NCBI RefSeq assembly: GCF_020164435.1
Contig: NZ_JAIUDQ010000003.1
Location: 186,001 to 250,000, forward strand
Source: Phyllobacterium lublinensis
GTDB taxonomy: Bacteria; Pseudomonadota; Alphaproteobacteria; Rhizobiales; Rhizobiaceae
Direction: 5' to 3'
DNA: 64,000 nt
The notes under the pieces were generated by a model. It searched no databases. It worked only from the letters and a program-made list of their open reading frames with translations, and was not told where the DNA came from. Position 1 is the first letter of the stretch; the number at the start of each line of letters is the position of its first letter. Below are positions 19,183 through 30,263 of the stretch, piece after piece. The translations under genes were made by a program, and so were the position numbers.

Positions 19183-19701
19183 TCAGGGGAGGGCGTCGAA
19201 GCCTTCGCCGAAACCATTCAATTCGACGGGAATACCGATGCCCTCTTCCGGCGTCTGGAAGACAATGAAGGTTGCAGCCTTGCCGGTCTTGAAGGTCTGG
19301 ACAAGCTGGTCCTCGAGAATGACTTCAGCATAGCAGCCATCCTCGAAACAGCGAACGAAGTAGGCCCGTCCGATGTCCTTTCCGTCGACATTCAGCCCAA
19401 GGCCATTTGGCAAGAGCACACCGAGTGGCGCCAGCACGCGCAGGATCTTGGCCTTGTTGTCAGCGGTTTTGAGAACGACGACCGACAGGCCCATTTCTGG
19501 CCGATCTGCCGCGACGACGTTCTGGATCAGCGCACATTGTTCCGATTTTGCGCCGGCAGGCGTATCGCAAAGGATGGACCAAGCGCCATGGGTGGATTTC
19601 ACCGTACCGCTTTGTTGAGCTGCCATTGACGTACCCGCAAGGGTGCCCATCGACAGGGTAAGCAGGCCGATTGCGATGCTACGTAGCGCGAAAGAGGACA
19701 T
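19183..19701 (-). CDS. Invasion-associated locus B (IalB) family protein
   Basis: Exported protein of 172 aa. The start at 19701 follows GGAGCCTAC and opens a clear signal peptide (about 1-25, ending SMAA). The mature domain matches IalB: HGAWSILCDTPAGAKSEQC, MGLSVVVLKTADNKAKILR, LPNGLGLNVDGKDIGRAYF and a Cys pair in VRCFEDGCYAEVIL. In Bartonella IalB promotes host cell entry. The family is widespread in free-living rhizobia, so a virulence role should not be assumed here. An in-frame frame extension upstream to 19848 lacks coding character. Confidence 0.88.
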   Translation of the reverse strand: MSSFALRSIAIGLLTLSMGTLAGTSMAAQQSGTVKSTHGAWSILCDTPAGAKSEQCALIQNVVAADRPEMGLSVVVLKTADNKAKILRVLAPLGVLLPNGLGLNVDGKDIGRAYFVRCFEDGCYAEVILEDQLVQTFKTGKAATFIVFQTPEEGIGIPVELNGFGEGFDALP

Positions 19702-20059
19702 GTAGGCTCCAAAACGAATCATCCAGACGTTAAACCTCCGCGTCGCAGATGAAAAGAATGCCGCTTTCACACTCCCCAGCATACAGCGGCCCAGTGTCGT
19801 GTGGTGTAATGCAAAAATGGCCGGATTGTGGGCCGACCCAGGCTTCATGCAGCAAATTCACCGCGAATGCGAAAAAACACGCTGATTGTATATACCTATC
19901 GTGCATCAGAGAGAAGCTGCGCGCAAAAATGCCGCATGAGATCACGTTCGCCTTCCTTGCGATGTAAGCTAATGTGTGGTTTGAACGCGGCATATACCCG
20001 GGCCAAGTCTACGCCCGGCCTTAACGTATGGAATCAAGCTTCATTCGGGAGAATTCTAG
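19702..20059. other. Intergenic region between ialB and the cox operon (358 bp)
   Basis: Divergent spacer expected to hold promoters for ialB and for coxB. I found no convincing -35/-10 pair, hairpin, conserved ORF or RNA gene. The stretch 19870-19910 is relatively A+T-rich. The coxB Shine-Dalgarno (CGGGAGAATTCTAG) is at its right end. Confidence 0.5.
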
Positions 20060-20929
20060 GTGAAGAAGAATATTGTCACGCTGATGGGTGTCCTGAGTGG
20101 CCTGTTGAGTGCCGGAACTGCTTACGCAGCGCAACCCGAACCATGGCAGATGACGTTCCAGCCAGCAGCCTCTGCAATCATGGAGCAGATCATCTGGTTT
20201 GAACGCTACACACTGTGGTTCATTATCCCGATTACGCTTTTCGTAATGTTTCTGCTGGCCTGGGTCATGATTCGGTATCGTGCCAGTGCCAATCCAGTGC
20301 CGTCCAAGACCAGCCACAACACGGCTGTGGAAATTGTCTGGACAGTTGGCCCTGTCGTTATTCTTCTCTTCCTTGCAATCCCCTCCTTCCAGTTGCTGAC
20401 AGCTCAATATTCGCCGGAAGACCCAAAGATGACCATCAAGGCCACCGGTTATCAGTGGTACTGGGGCTATGAGTACCAGGTAGGCGATGCGCCGGTATCG
20501 TTTGATTCCGTGTTGCTGAAGGATGCCGACCGTGCAGCCTTGGGCAAGGAAGATCGCAAGGCCTATCCGCGCCTCCTGGCGGTGGATAACGAAATGGTCG
20601 TGCCGGTAAACACCACTGTTCGCTTGCTGGTTGTCGGAGCAGACGTCATCCACTCCTTCTCGATGCCGGCATTCGGCGTCAAGATGGATGCCATCACCGG
20701 ACGCAGCAATGAAACCTGGTTCAAGGCCGACAAGGAAGGCTTGTACTACGGTCAGTGCTCGCAGATCTGCGGCAAGGACCATGCCTACATGCCCATCGCG
20801 ATCCGCGTGGTATCGCAGGAACAATACGATACGTGGTTTGCTGCCGCCGGGAAGGACCTCCCTGGTGCCAACAAGGCGCTGGCTGCGAAAATCGACACAG
20901 ACAAGAACGTGAACGTAGCTGGCAACTAA
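20060..20929 (+). CDS. coxB: Cytochrome c oxidase subunit II
   Basis: Accepts electrons from cytochrome c and carries the binuclear CuA centre on the periplasmic side (289 aa). A GTG start with GGGAG upstream gives a signal peptide ending in TAYA-AQ (about 24). Two membrane spans follow (about 50-75 and 90-112), then the cupredoxin domain. CuA ligands are visible as the His in DVIHSFSMPAFGVKMD, GQCSQICGKDHAYM (two Cys, His and Met) and the intervening acidic residue. It is the first gene of the oxidase operon. Confidence 0.98.
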   Translation: MKKNIVTLMGVLSGLLSAGTAYAAQPEPWQMTFQPAASAIMEQIIWFERYTLWFIIPITLFVMFLLAWVMIRYRASANPVPSKTSHNTAVEIVWTVGPVVILLFLAIPSFQLLTAQYSPEDPKMTIKATGYQWYWGYEYQVGDAPVSFDSVLLKDADRAALGKEDRKAYPRLLAVDNEMVVPVNTTVRLLVVGADVIHSFSMPAFGVKMDAITGRSNETWFKADKEGLYYGQCSQICGKDHAYMPIAIRVVSQEQYDTWFAAAGKDLPGANKALAAKIDTDKNVNVAGN

Positions 20930-20940
20930 GCCCTACGTGA

Positions 20941-22617
<1,677 letters not shown>

Positions 22618-22703
22618 GACGAACGATGTCCGGCCCGTTGGAACCAGTGGTCCGGACATCCTCAAGCACAAATTTGCTATCTGAAAACGACAAGATTGAA
22701 CGA

Positions 22704-23648
22704 ATGCCATTGGTTGAGAAAAACGCGAGCCTGGATACGAGCATTGGTCTTTCCGAAGCCAACGCCTCGGATTATATCGCACTGCTCAAGCCGCGGGTGA
22801 TGTCGCTTGTCGTGTTTACGGGTTTTGTCGGACTGATGGCAGCGCCGGGCCAGATCAACCCGGTCCTGGCCGCAATCGCGATCCTTTGCATCGCCGTTGG
22901 GGCAGGGGCCTCGGGCGCGCTGAACATGTGGTACGATGCAGACATCGATGCCATCATGAAGCGGACGGCCAAGCGGCCGATTCCTGCAGGGCGGATATCA
23001 CGCGAAGAAGTCCTGACCTTCGGACTTTTGCTCTCGGCCTTCTCGGTGGTGACGTTGGGCCTCTTCGTCAACCTGCTGTCGGCTTTCCTGCTGGCATTCA
23101 CGATTTTCTTTTATGCCGTCGTCTATACAATGTGGCTGAAGCGCTCGACGCCCCAGAACATCGTGATCGGCGGCGCCGCCGGCGCATTTCCACCCATGAT
23201 CGGTTGGGTCGCCGTGACCAATTCGATCAGCGTGGAGAGCATCGTTCTCTTCATGATCATCTTCCTGTGGACGCCTCCCCATTTCTGGGCGCTGTCGCTG
23301 TTCATGTCCGATGATTATGAAAAGGCCAAAATTCCGATGATGCCCAATGTCATGGGCGAGGCATCGACCAAATTCCAGATCTTCCTTTATACGCTTCTGG
23401 TCACTCCGGTTGCTGTCTTGCCGTGGATCATGGGCTTTGCAGGACCAGTCTATGGCCTGTTTTCAATCGCGATGGGCGCTGCTTTTCTGGGTTATGCCTG
23501 GTCGGTATGGCGTGCGCCGGTTGGCGAAGCGATGATGCGGCCCGCCAAGAAGATGTTCGCATTCTCGATCTTCTATCTCTTCAGTCTCTATGCCGTGCTC
23601 CTCGGCGAAATTCTCGTGCGTAAAGCACTTATGGTAGCGGGTGCTTGA
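22704..23648 (+). CDS. ctaB: Protohaem IX farnesyltransferase (haem O synthase)
   Basis: UbiA-family membrane prenyltransferase adding farnesyl to haem B, the first step toward haem A for CoxA. The protein has 314 aa and about nine spans. The prenyl-diphosphate-binding motifs are [15 protein letters not shown] and the second acidic loop [26 protein letters not shown] and [14 protein letters not shown] are also family signatures. The open frame extends upstream to 22530 inside coxA; the ATG at 22704 gives the usual length, with an alternative at 22626. Confidence 0.96.
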   Translation: MPLVEKNASLDTSIGLSEANASDYIALLKPRVMSLVVFTGFVGLMAAPGQINPVLAAIAILCIAVGAGASGALNMWYDADIDAIMKRTAKRPIPAGRISREEVLTFGLLLSAFSVVTLGLFVNLLSAFLLAFTIFFYAVVYTMWLKRSTPQNIVIGGAAGAFPPMIGWVAVTNSISVESIVLFMIIFLWTPPHFWALSLFMSDDYEKAKIPMMPNVMGEASTKFQIFLYTLLVTPVAVLPWIMGFAGPVYGLFSIAMGAAFLGYAWSVWRAPVGEAMMRPAKKMFAFSIFYLFSLYAVLLGEILVRKALMVAGA

Positions 23649-23649
23649 T

Positions 23650-23805
23650 ATGAACAATGATCGCGTGACACTCACTGACAAACAGAGGAAGGCGCAGCGA
23701 AGCCGTTCGATTGCCCTGGCTGTAGCGCTTGCCGCGTTCGTCATCATCGTCTACGTCGGTACCTGGGCAAAGCTCGGGGTCAACATACTCAGCCGGCCAA
23801 TGTAG
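23650..23805 (+). CDS. Small single-span membrane protein in the cox operon (CoxF-like)
   Basis: A 51-aa ORF that begins one base after the ctaB stop. A charged, basic N-terminus ([11 protein letters not shown]) precedes one hydrophobic segment ([18 protein letters not shown], about 20-39) and a short tail ending NILSRPM. Such tiny genes sit between ctaB and ctaG in many alphaproteobacteria and are sometimes called coxF. A role in oxidase assembly is inferred from position only. The ORF is easily missed because of its size. Confidence 0.8.
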   Translation: MNNDRVTLTDKQRKAQRSRSIALAVALAAFVIIVYVGTWAKLGVNILSRPM

Positions 23806-23816
23806 TGGGTACCGGG

Positions 23817-24440
23817 ATGAGTAACAGCAACCACACTGGCCAAAATTCTGTACCGCCAAGGCGCAAGGTTTCCGATCGCACGATTGCGATATCGTGCCTG
23901 GCGTTCTTCTTCGGTATGGTCGGAATGGCTTTTGCGGCTGTCCCTCTCTACGCCATGTTCTGCCAGGTCACCGGTTACGGCGGCACGACGCAGCGCGTCG
24001 AACAAATGTCGGATACGATCCTCGACAAGAAGATTGTCGTCCGGTTCGACGCCAACACCTCCGGTGGCTTGCCTTGGCACTTTGAGCCTGTTCAGCGCGA
24101 CGTGACAATGAACATCGGCGAAACCAAGCTGATCAAGTACGAAGCCAGGAACATCTCGGACCAACCTACGGCCGGTCGTGCGTCCTTCAATGTCACACCA
24201 CAGGCGGCTGGAGCCTATTTCAACAAGGTTGAGTGCTTTTGCTTCACGGATACAGTCTTGAAGCCAGGCGAGGATCTGGAGATGCCGGTCGTGTTCTTTG
24301 TTGATCCGGATATCGTCAACGCGCCCGAACTCAAGGGCGTCAACACAATCACCCTGTCCTACACATTCTTTCCGATTGAGATGCCAGCACCGGTGGCTGC
24401 CAGCGCTGAAGAAAAGAAGAAAGTCTCGGGACAACTTTGA
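23817..24440 (+). CDS. ctaG: Cytochrome c oxidase assembly protein CtaG (Cox11)
   Basis: Copper chaperone delivering Cu to the CuB site of subunit I (207 aa). One N-terminal membrane anchor ([20 protein letters not shown], about 25-45) holds a periplasmic immunoglobulin-like domain. The copper-binding CFCF motif appears in [19 protein letters not shown] (Cys near 140/142). The ATG at 23817 is chosen. A GTG at 23805 that overlaps the stop of the upstream microprotein is an alternative and would couple translation. Confidence 0.96.
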   Translation: MSNSNHTGQNSVPPRRKVSDRTIAISCLAFFFGMVGMAFAAVPLYAMFCQVTGYGGTTQRVEQMSDTILDKKIVVRFDANTSGGLPWHFEPVQRDVTMNIGETKLIKYEARNISDQPTAGRASFNVTPQAAGAYFNKVECFCFTDTVLKPGEDLEMPVVFFVDPDIVNAPELKGVNTITLSYTFFPIEMPAPVAASAEEKKKVSGQL

Positions 24441-24497
24441 ACTTGCATTGGCTCGACGCCAGTGTCTAACAGATGAACAGAATTTGCGGGGGTTAGA

Positions 24498-25376
24498 ATG
24501 GCCGAAGCGCACCAGAAGAACCACGATTATCACATCATTGATCCAAGCCCATGGCCGTTTCTTGGCTCGGTAGGCGCGTTTGTTCTCGCCATCGGCGGCA
24601 TTGCCTTCATGCGCTACAATAGCGGCGGTGAGCTGGTATTGTTCAATGCGAATCTCACGAGCCCGTGGATATTCGCAATTGGCCTCGTGATCATCCTCTA
24701 CACGATGTACGGCTGGTGGTCGGACACGATCAAGGAAAGCAAGCAGGGCCATCACACCCGCGTCGTATCCTTGCACCTGCGGTACGGCATGATCATGTTC
24801 ATTGCCTCCGAGGTGATGTTCTTTGTGGCCTGGTTCTGGGCATTCTTTGATGCAAGCCTTTTCCCCGGGGAAGTGCAACAGGTTGCCCGGACGGCCTTTA
24901 CAGGCGGTGTGTGGCCACCCAAGGGTGTTGAGGTTCTCGATCCGCTTCATCTCCCGCTCTACAACACCATCATCCTCTTGCTGTCTGGTACGACAGTGAC
25001 TTGGGCGCATCATGCGTTGATCCACAATGATCGAAAGGGGCTGGTCACCGGCCTGACACTGACAGTGCTTCTCGGTATCCTGTTCTCGTTCGTACAGGCA
25101 TATGAGTATGTGCACGCGCCTTTCGCGTTCAAGGATTCCATCTATGGCGCGACGTTCTTCATGGCGACGGGCTTCCATGGCTTCCACGTCATCATCGGTA
25201 CCATCTTCCTGGCCGTATGCCTGCTCCGTTCGCTGCGAGGCGACTTCACACCGCAGAAGCATTTCGGCTTCGAAGCCGCCGCTTGGTATTGGCACTTCGT
25301 CGACGTGGTCTGGCTGTTCCTGTTTTTCTCGATCTACGTGTGGGCCGGTTGGGGCGCTCCAATCGCAGTCCATTGA
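24498..25376 (+). CDS. coxC: Cytochrome c oxidase subunit III
   Basis: Seven-span structural subunit of the aa3 oxidase (292 aa). Typical segments are HDYHIIDPSPWPFLGSVGA at the N-terminus, SEVMFFVAWFWAFF with the conserved Glu near the proton-uptake region, GTTVTWAHHALI, and the C-terminal WYWHFVDVVWLFLF. TCATTTTAG-like leader sequence is lacking; GGGGGTT precedes the ATG. A strong hairpin follows its stop. Confidence 0.98.
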   Translation: MAEAHQKNHDYHIIDPSPWPFLGSVGAFVLAIGGIAFMRYNSGGELVLFNANLTSPWIFAIGLVIILYTMYGWWSDTIKESKQGHHTRVVSLHLRYGMIMFIASEVMFFVAWFWAFFDASLFPGEVQQVARTAFTGGVWPPKGVEVLDPLHLPLYNTIILLLSGTTVTWAHHALIHNDRKGLVTGLTLTVLLGILFSFVQAYEYVHAPFAFKDSIYGATFFMATGFHGFHVIIGTIFLAVCLLRSLRGDFTPQKHFGFEAAAWYWHFVDVVWLFLFFSIYVWAGWGAPIAVH

Positions 25377-25400
25377 TCGGATCTGAATGAATTTACCAGG

Positions 25401-25430
25401 GGGCGGTCATGGAAACATGGCCGCCCTCTT
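25401..25430 (+). terminator. Intrinsic-type terminator after coxC
   Basis: An 11-bp stem, GGGCGGTCATG / CATGGCCGCCC (one T-G pair), closes a GAAA tetraloop, followed by TCTTGCTTT. It should at least attenuate transcription from the cox operon into the L,D-transpeptidase gene that begins about 35 bp later. Confidence 0.75.
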
Positions 25431-25463
25431 GCTTTGAGGGCAATCCTGCGTATTCGATGTGTG

Positions 25464-25967
25464 ATGTTCCAATTGCCCGTGATCATTTCCATCACGCTTT
25501 CACTCGCGTCGCTCCCCAGTGCGTCATATCCTGCTGTGGAGGGACGTGTTGACATGGTGCGCGTTCAGAAGTCGGAACGCAGAATGCAGCTGATGTCCGG
25601 GGGTAAACCCATCAAGGAATACAGAATTGCACTCGGTGCGCAGCCGGCAGGCCACAAGCGCTGGCAGGGCGATGAACGGACGCCGGAAGGTCGATACGTC
25701 CTTGATTGGCGCAACCCCAACAGCATAGCGCACAAGTCCATCCATATTTCGTATCCGAACGCTGAAGACATGGCCGCAGCAAAATCCATGGGCGTTCCGC
25801 CTGGCGGCGCGATCATGATTCATGGAGCTGCCAATGGCTATGGATGGTGGGGGTGGGTGCTTCAACTTATCGACTGGACAGACGGTTGCATTGCCGTCAC
25901 TAATCGTGAGATGGATGAAATCTGGACGCTCGTTCAGGATGGAACGCCGATCGAGATTAACCCTTGA
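25464..25967 (+). CDS. L,D-transpeptidase (YkuD domain), exported
   Basis: Probable periplasmic cross-linking enzyme acting on peptidoglycan or anchoring proteins to it (167 aa). An N-terminal hydrophobic segment (about 5-22) serves as signal peptide. The YkuD site is intact: MIHG supplies the histidine and DWTDGCIAVTN supplies the nucleophilic Cys142. No LysM or peptidoglycan-binding domain is present. It sits between coxC and the DUF983/SURF1 genes, an unusual position, directly after a strong terminator. The ATG is preferred over a TTG 30 bp upstream. Confidence 0.88.
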   Translation: MFQLPVIISITLSLASLPSASYPAVEGRVDMVRVQKSERRMQLMSGGKPIKEYRIALGAQPAGHKRWQGDERTPEGRYVLDWRNPNSIAHKSIHISYPNAEDMAAAKSMGVPPGGAIMIHGAANGYGWWGWVLQLIDWTDGCIAVTNREMDEIWTLVQDGTPIEINP

Positions 25968-25978
25968 GTGCATAGTCA

Positions 25979-26374
25979 ATGAACGAAGACACAGCCCTGT
26001 ACCCCCCGGTGGATCCAGTCACCGCGGGTGTAAAGGCACGATGCCCCCGTTGCGGCCAGGGCAAATTGTTTGACGGCTTTTTGAAGCCAGCGGAACGTTG
26101 CTCAAGTTGCGGCCTTGATTATTCCTTCATAGACACGGGAGAGGGGCCGGCCGTTCTGGTCATGCTTTTGATCGGCTTCATCGTCGTCGGTCTTGCCCTC
26201 TGGATGGAGGTTACCCTCGATCCTCCACTATGGTTGCATTTCATCCTGTGGATTCCCCTGGCGCTGGTTCTTTGCCTGACTGCGCTCCGCTGGATGAAGG
26301 GCGTGTTGATCGCGCTCCAGTACAAGCACAAGGCTTCCGAAGGACAACTCGATCGACCGACTACCCATGACTGA
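25979..26374 (+). CDS. DUF983 family membrane protein
   Basis: A 131-aa protein with an N-terminal zinc-ribbon-like part, CPRCGQGKLFDGFLKPAERC followed by SSCG (two CxxC pairs), and two hydrophobic spans (about 58-75 and 83-104). DUF983 genes are regularly located in alphaproteobacterial cytochrome oxidase operons next to SURF1, so a part in oxidase assembly is likely but unproven. It overlaps the SURF1 start by 8 bp. Confidence 0.9.
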   Translation: MNEDTALYPPVDPVTAGVKARCPRCGQGKLFDGFLKPAERCSSCGLDYSFIDTGEGPAVLVMLLIGFIVVGLALWMEVTLDPPLWLHFILWIPLALVLCLTALRWMKGVLIALQYKHKASEGQLDRPTTHD

Positions 26375-27167
26375 CACCGCAACGCCGGCAAGGCGCATTC
26401 GATTTCCGTGGATCACGCTGATCATTGGCCTGATCGTCTTTGCCATCCTGATTGCACTCGGGACATGGCAGGTAGAACGCCTGTACTGGAAGGAAGGTCT
26501 TCTCGCCGAAATCGAGGCGCGAACCCACGCGGCGCCAGCTTCACTATCCGACATGGAAAAAGTTTGGGCCGACCAGAAAGATGTCGATTACCGGACAGTG
26601 ACGGCAACCGGCAGACTGCTCAATGACAGGGAGCGACACTACTTCGCGACCTTTGAAGGGTATTCGGGATTCTACGTGTACACGCCTCTGTTGCTGGACG
26701 ATGGGCGGGCAGTGTTCGTCAACAGAGGCTTTGTTCCCTACGACATGAAAGACCCGGCAACGCGTCCAGGCGGTCAGACCGTCACCGAGGTGACAGTTAC
26801 TGGACTTGCACGCAATCCCTTAGCGGCTAAACCTTCGTCCATCGTTCCCGACAATGATCTCGCGTCAAATACCTATTACTGGAAAGATTTGGCCACCATG
26901 GCCGGCCAGTCTGGGCTCGAATCCGACAAGCTCGTGCCCTTCTTCATCGATGCCGACAAGAGCCCCAATCCGGGTGGATTTCCCATTGGGGGCGTTACCA
27001 TCATAGATCTGCCGAACAGTCATCTTCAATATGCCGTCACATGGTATGGACTGGCCGCAACACTGGTCGCAATTATGGGAGTGTGGCTCAAGCGAAGATA
27101 TACATTTCCTGACCGAGACGAGCCGCAAGCCGATCAAACGAAGTCTTCAGACTTGACTTCACGCTGA
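26367..27167 (+). CDS. SURF1 family cytochrome oxidase assembly protein
   Basis: Membrane protein of 266 aa with two spans flanking a periplasmic domain (about 15-33 and 215-235). Family landmarks are LGTWQVERLYWKEGLL at the end of the first span, a periplasmic segment VFVNRGFVPYDMKDPATRPGG and the second-span HLQYAVTWYGLAATLVAI. Surf1 proteins help insert haem a into CoxA. It overlaps DUF983 by 8 bp and precedes ispH. Confidence 0.95.
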   Translation: MTDTATPARRIRFPWITLIIGLIVFAILIALGTWQVERLYWKEGLLAEIEARTHAAPASLSDMEKVWADQKDVDYRTVTATGRLLNDRERHYFATFEGYSGFYVYTPLLLDDGRAVFVNRGFVPYDMKDPATRPGGQTVTEVTVTGLARNPLAAKPSSIVPDNDLASNTYYWKDLATMAGQSGLESDKLVPFFIDADKSPNPGGFPIGGVTIIDLPNSHLQYAVTWYGLAATLVAIMGVWLKRRYTFPDRDEPQADQTKSSDLTSR

Positions 27168-27218
27168 TTGCCGCCCAATTCCAACATGCGTTTCAATACT
27201 TCTGCGAGATAGGACACG

Positions 27219-28220
27219 ATGGCTGAAAAGAAACCACTGACAATCCGCCTGTGCGGACCGCGCGGATTCTGCGCCGGTGTGGATCGGGCCATTCAAATCG
27301 TCGTCCTCGCTTTGAAAAAATATGGCGCACCGGTCTATGTACGTCATGAGATCGTGCACAATCGCTATGTCGTCGAGGGCCTGCAATCGCGCGGGGCTGT
27401 GTTTGTCGAAGAACTGAATGAGATCCCTGCCGAGCATCGGGACCAGCCAGTCGTCTTCTCTGCCCACGGCGTTCCGAAATCAGTTCCTGCTGATGCCGAG
27501 AACAAGAACCTGTTCTATCTCGATGCGACGTGCCCGCTGGTATCAAAGGTGCACAAGCAGGCTATGCGCCACCAGCGGCTTGGGCGACACGTCATCCTCG
27601 TCGGGCATTCTGGCCATCCAGAAGTCATCGGCACCATGGGGCAGCTACCTGAAGGTGCGGTCACCTTGATCGAAACCATCGAGGACGCGGAGGCTTATGT
27701 CCCGCAAGACCCCGACAATCTTGGCTTTGTGACCCAGACAACCCTTTCGGTAGACGACACCGCTGGCATCATCGCAACTTTGCAGCGAAGGTTTCCTGCT
27801 CTTACAGCACCGGCCGCCGAATCCATCTGCTACGCAACCACCAACCGCCAGGATGCGGTGAAGGCAGCGGCCCCGGGTTGTGACCTTTTCCTGGTGGTCG
27901 GCGCTCCCAACTCCTCCAATTCCAAACGGCTGGTTGAAGTGGCTGAGCGATCGGGCGCCGCGCAGTCTCTTCTCGTTCAACGCGCTGCAGACATCGACTG
28001 GACGCAGATTGGAGACATTTCGGTCGTTGGCCTTTCTGCGGGCGCTTCAGCTCCGGAAATCATCGTTGATGAGATTATTCAATCCTTTTCGGAGCGTTAT
28101 TCAGTGACCATCGATCTCGCCGAAACGACAATTGAGACCGAGAACTTCCATGTCATGCGCGATCTGCGCGATGTGAAGCTGACAAACGACGACATGGCAT
28201 TCGTGAATGGAAGCCACTGA
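27219..28220 (+). CDS. ispH: 4-hydroxy-3-methylbut-2-enyl diphosphate reductase
   Basis: Last enzyme of the MEP pathway, making IPP and DMAPP with a [4Fe-4S] cluster (333 aa). The three cluster cysteines are in [13 protein letters not shown] (Cys18), [12 protein letters not shown] (about 109) and [14 protein letters not shown] (about 206). The catalytic Glu/His elements [10 protein letters not shown] and [14 protein letters not shown] are also present. The thrB start follows two bases after its stop, placing isoprenoid and threonine genes in one transcript. Confidence 0.98.
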   Translation: MAEKKPLTIRLCGPRGFCAGVDRAIQIVVLALKKYGAPVYVRHEIVHNRYVVEGLQSRGAVFVEELNEIPAEHRDQPVVFSAHGVPKSVPADAENKNLFYLDATCPLVSKVHKQAMRHQRLGRHVILVGHSGHPEVIGTMGQLPEGAVTLIETIEDAEAYVPQDPDNLGFVTQTTLSVDDTAGIIATLQRRFPALTAPAAESICYATTNRQDAVKAAAPGCDLFLVVGAPNSSNSKRLVEVAERSGAAQSLLVQRAADIDWTQIGDISVVGLSAGASAPEIIVDEIIQSFSERYSVTIDLAETTIETENFHVMRDLRDVKLTNDDMAFVNGSH

Positions 28221-28222
28221 CC

Positions 28223-29203
28223 ATGGCCGTCTACACAGATATCAACGAGATCGACCTCGCGCATTTCCTCAAGGACTATGATGTTGGAGAGTTGTTGTCC
28301 TACAAGGGCATCGCCGAGGGTGTCGAGAACTCCAATTACCTGCTTCATACCAGCACAGGATCGTTCATCCTGACCCTCTATGAGAAGCGCGTGAACAGCA
28401 ATGATCTGCCCTTTTTCCTCGGGCTCATGCGCCATCTCGCCGGGAAGGGGATAAGTTGTCCGTTGCCAGTGAACCAGAAATCCGGTTCGAGCATTGGCGA
28501 GTTGGCCGGTCGCCCCGCTGCAATCGTCACGTTCCTCGAGGGAATGTGGATGCGCCGCCCGACGGTCCAGCACTGCCATGCCTTGGGTGAGGCCCTGGCC
28601 CGCATGCATATTGCCGGCGAGGATTTCCCCATGCGGCGCCGGAACGCGCTTTCGGTAGACGGCTGGCGGCCGCTATGGGACAATTCCAAATCGGGTGCCG
28701 ATCGGGTCGAGCCGGGGCTTGCCAAGGAAACCGAAGCAGAACTTGCTTTCCTCGAGGCCAACTGGCCGGCGCAGTTGCCCCATGGCGTCATTCACGCGGA
28801 TCTGTTTCCAGACAATGTGTTCTTCCTCGGAAGCAAGCTGTCGGGTCTCATCGATTTCTATTTCGCTTGCAACGACCTGCTTGCCTATGATGTTGCCGTT
28901 TGCCTGAATGCATGGTGCTTCGAGAAGGATCACTCCTTCAACCTTACAAAGGGCACAGCCTTGCTTCGCGGCTACAATGCAGTGCGACCCCTATCCACCG
29001 ACGAGGCCGCCTGCTTGCCGATCCTCGCGCGTGGCTCTGCGCTACGCTTCATGCTGACTAGGCTGTACGATTGGTTGAACACGCCGGAAGGGAGCCTCGT
29101 CGTGAAAAAAGACCCCATGGAATATGTTCGCCGCATGCGGTTCCATCGACAGATCCAGTCGCCTGTAGAATATGGACTTGTTTCAGAAGGGCAGCAGGCG
29201 TGA
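28223..29203 (+). CDS. thrB: Homoserine kinase (ThrB, aminoglycoside phosphotransferase-like type)
   Basis: Phosphorylates homoserine for threonine synthesis; thrC is in this window at 36.7-38.1 kb. It is the rhizobial/pseudomonad type related to choline/aminoglycoside kinases, not the GHMP type (326 aa). Motifs are [15 protein letters not shown] near the N-terminus, the catalytic loop [15 protein letters not shown] and the metal-binding [10 protein letters not shown]. Its TGA overlaps the GTG of rnhA by 4 bp. Confidence 0.95.
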   Translation: MAVYTDINEIDLAHFLKDYDVGELLSYKGIAEGVENSNYLLHTSTGSFILTLYEKRVNSNDLPFFLGLMRHLAGKGISCPLPVNQKSGSSIGELAGRPAAIVTFLEGMWMRRPTVQHCHALGEALARMHIAGEDFPMRRRNALSVDGWRPLWDNSKSGADRVEPGLAKETEAELAFLEANWPAQLPHGVIHADLFPDNVFFLGSKLSGLIDFYFACNDLLAYDVAVCLNAWCFEKDHSFNLTKGTALLRGYNAVRPLSTDEAACLPILARGSALRFMLTRLYDWLNTPEGSLVVKKDPMEYVRRMRFHRQIQSPVEYGLVSEGQQA

Positions 29204-29655
29204 AGGAAATTCAGGCATTCACCGATGGCGCGTGCTCTGGCAATCCCGGGCCCGGAGGCTGGGGCGCTGTCCTGCGCTGGAACGGCAATGAAAAAGAGCT
29301 CTCTGGCGGAGAGGCCGACACGACCAACAATCGCATGGAATTGATGGCGGCAATCTCGGCGCTTAATGCGCTCAAGGAGCCGTGCCACGTCGATCTTTAT
29401 ACCGACTCCGTCTACGTCCGGGATGGCATCTCCGGCTGGATCGAAGGCTGGAAGCGAAATGGATGGAAGACCGCGGCCAAGAAGCCGGTGAAGAATGCTG
29501 AACTCTGGCAGGCTTTGGATGAAGCGCGCAAGCGCCACAAGGTTGTATGGCACTGGGTCAAGGGGCATGCTGGCCACCCGGAAAACGAACGCGCGGATGA
29601 GCTGGCGCGCGCGGGAATGGCACCGTTCAAGCGGAAGTCAGTCTCCCAGGGCTGA
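29200..29655 (+). CDS. rnhA: Ribonuclease HI
   Basis: Cleaves RNA in RNA:DNA hybrids (151 aa). The GTG start overlapping the thrB stop (GTGA) gives a protein beginning directly at the family N-terminus [19 protein letters not shown]; no ATG fits. All four carboxylates are present: Asp9, Glu47 (NNRMELMAA), Asp69 (LYTDSVYV) and Asp133 (NERADELA). The HWVKGHAGH loop is intact. ispH-thrB-rnhA form one tightly packed unit, and the stop overlaps the 5' edge of a terminator hairpin. Confidence 0.97.
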   Translation: MKEIQAFTDGACSGNPGPGGWGAVLRWNGNEKELSGGEADTTNNRMELMAAISALNALKEPCHVDLYTDSVYVRDGISGWIEGWKRNGWKTAAKKPVKNAELWQALDEARKRHKVVWHWVKGHAGHPENERADELARAGMAPFKRKSVSQG

Positions 29656-29685
29656 ATGGCCGGCATGCCGGCCATTGCTCTTTTC
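29655..29685. terminator. Bidirectional terminator between rnhA and peroxiredoxin
   Basis: AATGGCCGGC-AT-GCCGGCCATT is a near-perfect 22-bp palindrome immediately at the rnhA stop, followed on the plus strand by GCTCTTTTC. It lies between convergent genes and can serve both. Confidence 0.8.
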
Positions 29686-29696
29686 GTAGGATCAGT

Positions 29697-30182
29697 TCAG
29701 AGCTGCTCAAGAATGGTCGCAGCGCTGGATGCCACGGCTTGGCCTGGCGTATTTTCGATGTTGAGCTGTTTTACTACGCCATCTTCCACGAGCATTGAGT
29801 ATCGCTTGGATCTGACGCCCATGCTCACAGCAGACAGATCGATGTCGAGCCCAATGGCTTTTGTGAACGTTGCATTGCCATCCGACAGGTATGTGATCTT
29901 GCCCTCGCCATTGGTGGCCTTGGCCCAGGCACCCATCACATGGGGGTCATTGACTGCAACGACGACAATCGAGTCGACACCCTTGGCGAGGATTGCATCG
30001 CGGTTCTCGAGGTAACCCGGCAGATGATTCATGCTGCAGGTCGGTGTGAAGGCTCCGGGCACTCCAAAGAACACGACTTTCTTGCCTTTAAACAAAGTAT
30101 CGGACAGTACCTCGAGGACACCTTCGTCGGATTTCGTCTTGAATACAGCGTCCGGCAAACGCTCGCCTACCTTGATCGTCAT
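29697..30182 (-). CDS. Peroxiredoxin (Prx5/AhpE-like)
   Basis: Thiol peroxidase of 161 aa. The peroxidatic Cys49 is in VPGAFTPTCSMNHLPGY, the signature of the Prx5 group that uses glutaredoxin or glutathione. An additional segment AVNDPHVMGAWAK is typical. No C-terminal glutaredoxin domain is fused. Cytoplasmic, since no signal peptide is seen. It converges on rnhA. Confidence 0.93.
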   Translation of the reverse strand: MTIKVGERLPDAVFKTKSDEGVLEVLSDTLFKGKKVVFFGVPGAFTPTCSMNHLPGYLENRDAILAKGVDSIVVVAVNDPHVMGAWAKATNGEGKITYLSDGNATFTKAIGLDIDLSAVSMGVRSKRYSMLVEDGVVKQLNIENTPGQAVASSAATILEQL

Positions 30183-30263
30183 GAATGGCTCCTTGGGGGA
30201 AATGAAGATTTGTTATGCAACGCAGATAGGGTTGTGCAGCCCAAAAGTCTAGGATTTTGATGA

